From Chara braunii (Eukaryota > Streptophyta > Charophyceae > Charales > Characeae), in NCBI GenBank assembly GCA_003427395.1, contig BFEA01000131.1, forward strand, positions 2,019,301 through 2,043,567: 24,267 nt of DNA, in the 5' to 3' direction. Below the pieces are notes generated by a model, which ran no database searches, had not been told where the DNA came from, and saw nothing but the letters and a program-made list of their open reading frames with translations. The translations under genes and the position numbers were made by a program. The stretch's first letter is position 1. Each line of letters begins with the position of its first letter. Positions 18,524 to 24,267 of this stretch are shown here, piece by piece.

Positions 18524-18600
18524 CAATTGTTATACCGCGTTTGACGAGGGGACGCAACCATTCGAGAGCATGATTTATGTTCTGGACAAGTGAGCTTGAC

Positions 18601-18925
18601 AATTTTTTTTTTTTTTTTTTTTTTTTTCCATTTGATAAAGTCCATGGTGTTGTAGAGGCCAGTTATTGAGAACACAGTGATCATATGAAGGGGATGGGCA
18701 ACCTTCTGGATGGTTGTGTCTTAAGCCAACACTGTCCCACACACCACACGCACCCCACTCACACGCGGACTCACACCCATGTTGGCTAAACACCTTACTC
18801 ATACAGACTGGGAGGATCCAACTAACTATCTCAGCTGGTTGGCATCAAGAGTGTCATAGGCGGTGATTGAACCCACAACCTCCTGAATGCCACTTGCATG
18901 CTTAACCAGATGAGCTCAGCCGCTG
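18601..18925 (-). mobile_element. tRNA-derived SINE
   Basis: On the minus strand a tRNA-like head (18925-18855) is followed by a tRNA-unrelated body of about 225 bp and an A25 tail, seen as T at 18603-18627. Such elements are transcribed by Pol III from the internal A and B boxes and are mobilised by LINE proteins. The body includes a short inverted repeat (AGCCAACA near 18723 and TGTTGGCT near 18780). No target duplication was identified. Confidence 0.65.
18855..18925 (-). promoter_or_regulatory. tRNA-like head with Pol III A and B boxes
   Basis: This is 71 nt long, as in a tRNA. The ends CAGCGGC and GCCTATG can pair at five of seven acceptor positions. The A-box-like TGAGCTCATCTGGTT and the B-box-like GGGTTCAATCAC are correctly placed, and a T-arm GTG/CAC stem encloses the latter. 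The anticodon arm does not fold convincingly, so this is not a working tRNA gene. Confidence 0.65.
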
Positions 18926-19619
18926 GACGGAGCCCAGATTCTTGGATCGCAAGAGGCGGGGGCGAAAAAACCCTGAAAAACGAATAGCAAGCTACTGAGG
19001 GATGTACCGCCCCACACACGACCAGGAAAAATGGCATTTCAAGCTCTAAACTACTAACAGTGTATTTACGCATTTTCTACCAAAAGATTCATGCTCATTT
19101 TGCACATTTGGTCAGAGTGAAGTCCACAACTCTCGTGGCAAAGGTAAGTTTTTTTTTTTTCTTTTTTTCTTAGGAAGCCCTGCCAACGAGGCAGGGCAAT
19201 CCGTTCTAGATTTAGTTCCTTGGTAACAAACAACAAAATATTTCGATACTGTACTTCTGGGAAGATGCAGTAGAAGAGAAAAAAACAAAACAAAATAGAC
19301 CCAAATCGCCCGCCCAAACCCATATAGTCCACCCCTAGTTTTCAATGGGAAATAACTCTATCCCTCAAAAGGGAAACAATGGACGGCGCCCTATACTAAG
19401 TTGCAACGACCTTGACGAGATAACTTGCCCTACGACCGGTCTTAGAGACGACTATGACTGGATCCTATTTTCTCATGTCGGAGACCCCAAACGAACCCGT
19501 CCTAGCGAGGCTGTACTGCACGACCTTAACGAAAATAGAAAGAATATGAAACGATGAAAATGAAACCCACACAAGCGCAGCCTCCTCGCTGTGAACTTTT
19601 TTTTTTTTTTTAACTTCAT
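18926..19619. other. gene-free stretch with one strong hairpin
   Basis: No frame with recognisable content is seen on either strand. A perfect 8-bp stem GCCCTGCC/GGCAGGGC with loop AACGA lies at 19177-19197, after a T-rich tract (19149-19172). Its role is unknown. Confidence 0.5.
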
Positions 19620-20100
19620 GTATTAAAAAAAAAAAAACATAAAAGCAAATAAGAAAAGGAAAAATAGACACACACGCACACACAGAGATACAACACACAC
19701 AAACACACATAAACACACATATTCACACGCCAACAATCATGCGCACACACGCATACACACTTACAAACACACATACACAAACACACGCGCATATATACAT
19801 ATTCATGCACAGATACACTCTCACACGCAGACACACACATACACACATACGCGCACACACATACACACATATGCGCACACACAGGACACCTACACACACA
19901 TAATTGGGGCCTTGGGGGTTGGAGGATGTGGGGGCGGATGGCTTAGAGGGCTTCCGGATAGGTTTGGGGACTGGTGCCGNGGGGTTGGTGAGTGGCGGGT
20001 GGCAGGGCAGTCGGTGTTGGTCTAATTCGGTGGTATAAGAGGTTGTTTTTTTTTTTTTTTGCCTAGGACCACGTGTTCCGAACCCCGCGCATCAATTCCG
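19620..20100. repeat. CA-microsatellite repeat family, copy A
   Basis: The copy starts with an A run and CATAAAAGCAAATAAGAAAA, continues as a degenerate (CA)n microsatellite (about 19668-19900), then a GT-rich block starting TTGGGGCCTTGGGGGTTGG, a T run and GCCTAGG-CCAC, ending near CCCCGCGCATCAATTCCG. It matches 20683-21240 throughout at roughly 90 percent by eye. An N at 19980 corresponds to a G in copy B. Confidence 0.9.
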
Positions 20101-20406
20101 TTTTTTCGAAAAGCGCGGGAGCTGTGTGTCAGAAAATCGATTCAACGTGGGTTCCCCATTGAAAGATTCAACGCGAGTTGAATCTGCGTTGAATCCCGTT
20201 GAAAAACCCGTTAGAAGGGTTACAACGGGACCCACGATGATTTTTTTGCAGGCTAAAAATTAAAAAAAAAACAAAAAATATATATAGGGTTGTAGATCGT
20301 TTTGAGCTCTACAACCTCATATTTTTCTTTTTATTTTTTGAGCTTTCACTACATTTAATAAATAAAAAAAAATAAAGACAATAAAAATAAAATAAAATGA
20401 AATGAG
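20101..20406. other. gene-free stretch with TTCAACG motifs and a hairpin
   Basis: ATTCAACG or its complement CGTTGAA recurs several times between 20140 and 20220, as in 21262-21400 after copy B. A 9-bp stem GGTTGTAGA/TCTACAACC with an 11-nt loop lies at 20288-20316. The remainder is A/T-rich. Confidence 0.6.
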
Positions 20407-20510
20407 TTTTTTTTTTTTGTTACACAGATATATTTTTAGGGCTAAAAAAAAAAACCCAGAAAAACAAGCTAAAACTATAGGGTTATAGACATTTCAAAGA
20501 TGTACAATAA
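20407..20510 (+). repeat. dispersed direct repeat, copy 2
   Basis: Partner of 18423-18523, with the same order: T run, ATATTTTTAGGGCT, A run, ATAGGGTTATA-ACATTTC, AAAGATGTACAA. It stops within a few bases of the Nextera adapter at 20514, so its right side is probably cut artificially. Confidence 0.8.
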
Positions 20511-20513
20511 TGT

Positions 20514-20551
20514 CTGTCTCTTATACACATCTAGATGTGTATAAGAGACAG
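20514..20551. other. Nextera/Tn5 mosaic-end adapter pair (artefact)
   Basis: CTGTCTCTTATACACATCT (20514-20532) is followed directly by AGATGTGTATAAGAGACAG (20533-20551). These are the two orientations of the 19-bp Tn5 mosaic end used in Nextera libraries and make a perfect 38-bp palindrome. It is the junction adapter expected in Nextera mate-pair reads. It is not genomic sequence. Confidence 0.98.
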
Positions 20552-20681
20552 CGTGCGGAGGGCCCACCCGGAAAACTATATAGATGAGGGAGGCCCACCA
20601 CTTCCCATTTTCGTTTCAGTTCGTCAACGTAGCAATAGCGCAGCGCAGCGGAGGTTCGTCAACGCAGCCACAGCGCAGCGC
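20552..20681 (+). repeat. misplaced copy of 12432-12561 (artefact)
   Basis: 130 bp begin exactly at the end of the adapter and stop exactly at an N (20682). They equal 12432-12561. This is most easily explained as a read fragment joined through the adapter into the wrong place. Confidence 0.93.
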
Positions 20682-20682
20682 N

Positions 20683-20801
20683 AAAAAAAAAACATAAAAG
20701 CAAATAAGAAAAGGAAAAACAGACTTGCACGCACACACAGAGACACAACATACACAAACACACATGCACATACACATGCACACACATATGCACACACACA
20801 T

Positions 20802-20854
<53 letters not shown>

Positions 20855-21240
20855 AACAATCATGCGCACACACACATACACACACACTTACAAACATACA
20901 CGTACACAAACACACGCGCATACATACATATTCATGCACAGACACACTCCCACACGCAGGCACACACATACACACACATACACACACACGAGCACAAACA
21001 ATACACTTATACACACATAACTGGGGCCTTGGGGGTTGGGGGATGTGGGGGCGGATGACTTAGAGGGCTTTCGGGTAGGTTTGGGGACTGGTGCCGGGGG
21101 GTTGGTGAGTGGGGGTGTGCAGGCCGGTCGGTGTTGGTCTAATTCGGTGGTATAAGAGGTGCTTCAGGGGTTGGGGGAATGTTTTTTTTTTTTTTTTTTT
21201 GCCTAGGGCCACTTGTTTCGGACCCCGCGCATCAATTCCG
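20683..21240. repeat. CA-microsatellite repeat family, copy B
   Basis: The copy begins right after the N at 20682 in an A run and follows copy A (19620-20100) in the same order. It has a longer, purer (CA)n block (about 20800-20850) and an extra GCTTCAGGGGTTGGGGGAATG before the T run. Open frames through it (Thr-His and Cys-Val repeats) are microsatellite artefacts. Confidence 0.9.
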
Positions 21241-21430
21241 CAGCGGCCCATTTTCGCGTTTAACGAGAATTCAACGAGATTTTTTCAAATTCAACGGGAT
21301 TCAACAAGAGTTTAATTCCCCCGTTCCTCGTTGAAAAGACACACAGCGTTGGAGCGACCCATTTTCACGTTTCACAAGAATTCAACGGTATTCAATGGGA
21401 GTTTCGTTCCCCGTTAAAAAGACACACAGA
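21241..21430. repeat. tandem duplication, period 111 bp, with TTCAACG motifs
   Basis: CCCATTTTCGCGTTT at 21247 recurs as CCCATTTTCACGTTT at 21358. Both are followed by AGAATTCAACG and end in GAAAAGACACACAG or AAAAAGACACACAG. It is the continuation of copy B and is related to 20101-20220 after copy A. Confidence 0.75.
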
Positions 21431-22440
21431 AGAGCAAAATGAAAAATCTATTCAAGTCTGCTATGTTGGTACAACAAGTCTTGATGGAACAACGAGAGGA
21501 GCACGATTATGAGTGGGGAGCAACACAAGGATCAGGCCAGCGATCACGTTTAGTAGCACAAACAACGACATTGATCCCGACCACGAGCACGGTGGATAGA
21601 GCGAACACAACAATGACGATCATCACAAAGACTATAGTCGGGATTACGATAGTGACCTGGAAGGCCAGCCAAACCATCTATAGTCAGATCGTCGCTATCT
21701 CTCCCGCTCACCCGAATGTGTAAAACAAGAGTGTCACTGAATCTTCCGCTAATATACGAAAAACTTTATTACCACGTAGCCATGACCTCTATTGGGACCT
21801 TGACGAAGCTCCCAACGCCGGGAGGAGCATGACGATGAAGATGAACACGACCATGGGCAAAGCACAATCACCACTAAGCTCGAAGAGAAGCAAATTACTA
21901 CAAATAGGATAACGAGCGTGAGACCCACCACGATGAACACCATGCTTCGCACGACAATCTGTACTTACCACGTGCACAATTTGAGAATGAGTCTTTCGTA
22001 GCCTGCCCGTATGGGAATGACTACCGTGGCGATCACAATGATGAACTGAAGTTGGGCAATGGCCACACCCCGCTACTCACCAAATGTGCAAAATGAGAAT
22101 GCCTCTTCCCACAGAATAAGGGAAGATACTTGCTTTAATTGAGGACGAATCTTCCGCTAGAATATGGGAAGATATATCGCCCTCGCACATGGTGCTGCTG
22201 CATCTAGTCATAATCTGAAAAGTGGGAATGAACCTTCCGCTGGATCATGGGCAAATACACACTAGATGAACAAGCCTGCAACAACCACCTTATGGAGTGT
22301 GCGATGGATAAGAAGGCAATAACACAGTGTCGGGAAGCCAAATCCAATCGACCTCCCAAAGTGAGGGAATTAGGCATCTACATCCAGTGATACTGACCAA
22401 TTTTGACATTGCTTCTGTCCAGTAAGAAACATTAAAATAG
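21431..22440. repeat. degenerate tandem repeats with CTTCCGCT motif; possible decayed coding
   Basis: A block of the type AATGTGCAAAATGAGAATG, then CTTCCGCT, then ATATGGGAAGA returns irregularly near 21711, 21966, 22077, 22146 and 22204. At 22150-22175 ATCTTCC and GGAAGAT form an inverted pair. A plus-strand frame of 94 codons (21439-21723) is Thr/Ile-rich, while a shifted frame is Asp/His-rich. Neither is recognised, and decay of a repetitive protein gene is possible. Confidence 0.4.
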
Positions 22441-23440
22441 GGTACGCGAGTCGATCCCTATTTTCCGTTTCCACGACCGTGTATACTAGACTTACTATCA
22501 TGATTGATATCATATTACTTTATTTTATTTTTAGACTCCCTTTAACATAGCAATAATTTTAACCCTATATTCATTGTCACTGCCGCTTGACCTCGACAGC
22601 TTGCGCAAGGTCTTGTGCAAGCAATTTTGTGGGGTCAACTCGATGGTGGTATTTTATTTGTTTTTGCCGTTATGTTAAAGAATGTGAATGTGAAAAAGAA
22701 CAATAAAAAAGAACTAAGAATTCTCAAATTTCAATACTTTCCTGTTTTTTGTCAATATTATGTTTCCATGGCAAAACACCTTGATTCTTGCAGTTCTATT
22801 ATCCCCCTATGTGGACCTTGCTTTGTGTGTGACCAACCCTTAGATTATGTTATGCGTGAGCTGACTGAGTGATATATGTGATGTTGGCTGCTGGTTGGTT
22901 AGATACGTGAGGGATGTGGACTATGACTTGAGACTCGAGAGAGACCCGCACATGGTCAAACTCAGAAACAGGCTTGGTGGCTGAGATGAGACGACAAATG
23001 AGAACCTTGGTTGCGACACCGAGAATGCTGATGGCGCCACGTTGACTGTGACTGAGGTTTAATAGTAGGGAGCCTTATATCAGCACTGAACGACCTGTTC
23101 TACCACGAAAAAGTTATTGGCAACCCACAATGATGGCGACCAACAACAAATGACGTCGAGGCACTAAGCCATAAATCCAACCTTCAGACCCACTTTGCCG
23201 AGTTCCCTTACCTATATTCTTCATTTGGCTGGAGGCTGCTCGTCTAGGAGGGCTAGATTCACAGACTACGACTGTCGATATGAAACTGCATGCGCTGTCG
23301 GGACCGAGACCCCTGTGAGGGTTTCTGCCTGAGTTTTTCAAGGTCAGACGCTGTCCGACTCTTTTCGTTGGATTTTAGGAACATGATAAGATTGACGTTG
23401 CAAAAGTTTATTCAGACCAACCCTATAACTGAGAGACCTA
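22441..23440. other. no feature recognised
   Basis: Both strands were read. Short open frames occur (for example 85 codons at 22615-22872 on plus) but lack motifs or protein-like composition. No repeats of note, RNA gene or element terminus were identified. Confidence 0.5.
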
Positions 23441-23445
23441 AAGCC

Positions 23446-23469
23446 TGACGTCATTGATGTATGACGTCA
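23446..23469. promoter_or_regulatory. two CRE-like palindromes TGACGTCA
   Basis: The 8-bp palindrome is at 23446-23453 and 23462-23469, 16 bp apart start to start. TGACGTCA is the binding site of bZIP factors (CREB/ATF, plant TGA types). No gene start was found next to it, so any regulatory role is unproven. Confidence 0.35.
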
Positions 23470-23750
23470 TTAGTGTTCGATCGAAATAGCGGGTGTCAGC
23501 GGTACGACTTGTCGCCCGCGGTTCCCGACAAGGCCGCAGTGGTGCACGGTCATGGGAAGACTAAAGCTAGACCTAGTCTACCTAAAATAATGTCAACCGC
23601 GCGATTCAGGGCCTAAGTAGGCTTAAAGGAGGGATGCGCCGGGTATAGGGCCGCGGCACGGGAGGAATAGGAAGATTCAGGGCCGCAACATTGACTTCGA
23701 GACAGGGGGCCGAGAGGTCGAGGCCTATCTGTTGGGTGACCCCGGAGCTA

Positions 23751-24220
23751 TGGATGGGCAACCATCCACAAGAAAGCGGCAAGCAGGCAGGCAGGGCTTG
23801 CAAGGCCATGGCAGGGGGAATAGAGAAGGGGCGAAACTCTTCTTATAGAAGATCTGCTCCTATCACTTTCGTGATAGGAGGTAGCCCAGTAGGTTACAAA
23901 ATACGACTTATACCCATCAGATACCGGGATCAAGCCCTACTGCAGGCATCCTACTGGGTTAGATTATTTTGGAGCAGCCCAACGCACTTGGGCGGGACCG
24001 ATTTCGGTCGCGCGATCATCAAGATTGCGTGGTTGAGATCTGTCGTGCGGAGGTCAGCATGACCCTGTGCTTTCAAGGATGACACGCCTCAATCAAGAAA
24101 AGAAAAGGAAAAAAAAACAAACTAAACTAAAATTAAGAATGAAGCGCCATGTGGCGCACAGTGAAGTGATTGGGGTACTTCAGCCCCAGTGCATATGATA
24201 GTGCCCAAGAAAAATGGGCG
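23751..24220 (+). ncRNA. hairpin-dense segment, possible structured RNA
   Basis: Several exact stems are crowded here. TGGATGG/CCATCCA has a GCAA tetraloop (23751-23768). CTCCTATCAC/GTGATAGGAG is 10 bp with loop TTTC (23857-23880). CCCAGTAGG pairs with CCTACTGGG across 56 nt (23885-23893 and 23950-23958). Others are GACCGA/TCGGTC (23996-24009), GGTCA/TGACC (about 24051-24063), GCGCCA/TGGCGC (24144-24157) and TGGGG/CCCCA (24171-24188). GNRA loops and nested long-range stems are typical of group I/II introns or other structured RNAs, but no conserved intron core such as domain V was found. The family is unknown and the strand is arbitrary. Confidence 0.3.
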
Positions 24221-24267
24221 ACTGTTCAACAACAAGGTAAGTTCGTCTTTTTTTTTTTTTTTTTTTT

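Noticed and set aside
18855-18925. functional tRNA gene
   Set aside because: The anticodon arm does not fold, the acceptor stem has two mismatches, and it is joined to a SINE body with an A tail.
19143-19173. mini-intron GTAAGT...CTTAG
   Set aside because: About 30 nt is far too short for a spliceosomal intron, and there are no coding exons around it.
20535-21020. 161-codon plus-strand ORF starting Met-Cys-Ile-Arg-Asp-Ser
   Set aside because: It starts in the Nextera adapter, crosses an N and runs through a CA microsatellite.
22615-22872. 85-codon plus-strand ORF
   Set aside because: It has no motif, neighbour or codon pattern to support it.
23500-24267. group II intron or organellar gene
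   Set aside because: No domain V, GTGCG boundary or organelle protein could be identified, so only a structured-RNA candidate is reported.

Overview
This is eukaryotic nuclear-type sequence made almost entirely of decayed mobile elements and simple repeats. No intact conventional host gene was found. The lineage is best guessed as green: a plant-type L1 LINE with a C-terminal zf-RVT finger, and a Penelope-like element (PLE) with its GIY-YIG endonuclease placed N-terminally, an arrangement published for green algae, spike mosses, slime molds and many invertebrates. A charophyte-like or early land-plant source would fit, but nothing seen proves it.

Layout. 283-6092 (minus): a nearly complete but dead L1-like LINE, with ORF1 (CCHC knuckle), ORF2 endonuclease, RT and C-terminal finger. 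A 281-bp MITE-like element (4108-4388) with exact 12-bp terminal inverted repeats and a CCAATA target duplication is nested in the endonuclease. 6113-6983: AT-rich DNA without genes. 6984-10650 (minus): a gene or transposon encoding a DUF7869-like protein with a possible DDE-type acidic triad. Its 858-codon frame has no frameshift but four internal stops. 10660-11480: degenerate tandem repeats. 11480-13420: two related minisatellites in opposite orientation, each unit able to form a hairpin, around a 42-nt G run.

13421-16311 (minus): a PLE with CCHC knuckle, SAP-like motif, GIY-YIG endonuclease, CxC linker and RT, cut off just after RT motif A where the second minisatellite begins. 16312-18000: upstream frames and a 145-bp tandem duplication. 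18000-18320: a 137-bp tandem unit carrying a hammerhead ribozyme-like core among TA microsatellites. 18601-18925 (minus): a tRNA-derived SINE with an A25 tail. 19620-21430: two copies of a CA-microsatellite repeat and its GT-rich flank. 21430-24267: degenerate repeats, featureless sequence, two CRE-like palindromes and a hairpin-dense segment that may be a structured RNA.

The right half has clear assembly damage. A 38-bp back-to-back Nextera/Tn5 mosaic-end pair lies at 20514-20551, followed by a 130-bp copy of 12432-12561 that ends at an N. Another N at 18217 separates two identical 43-mers. Order and distance of sequences across these points should not be trusted.
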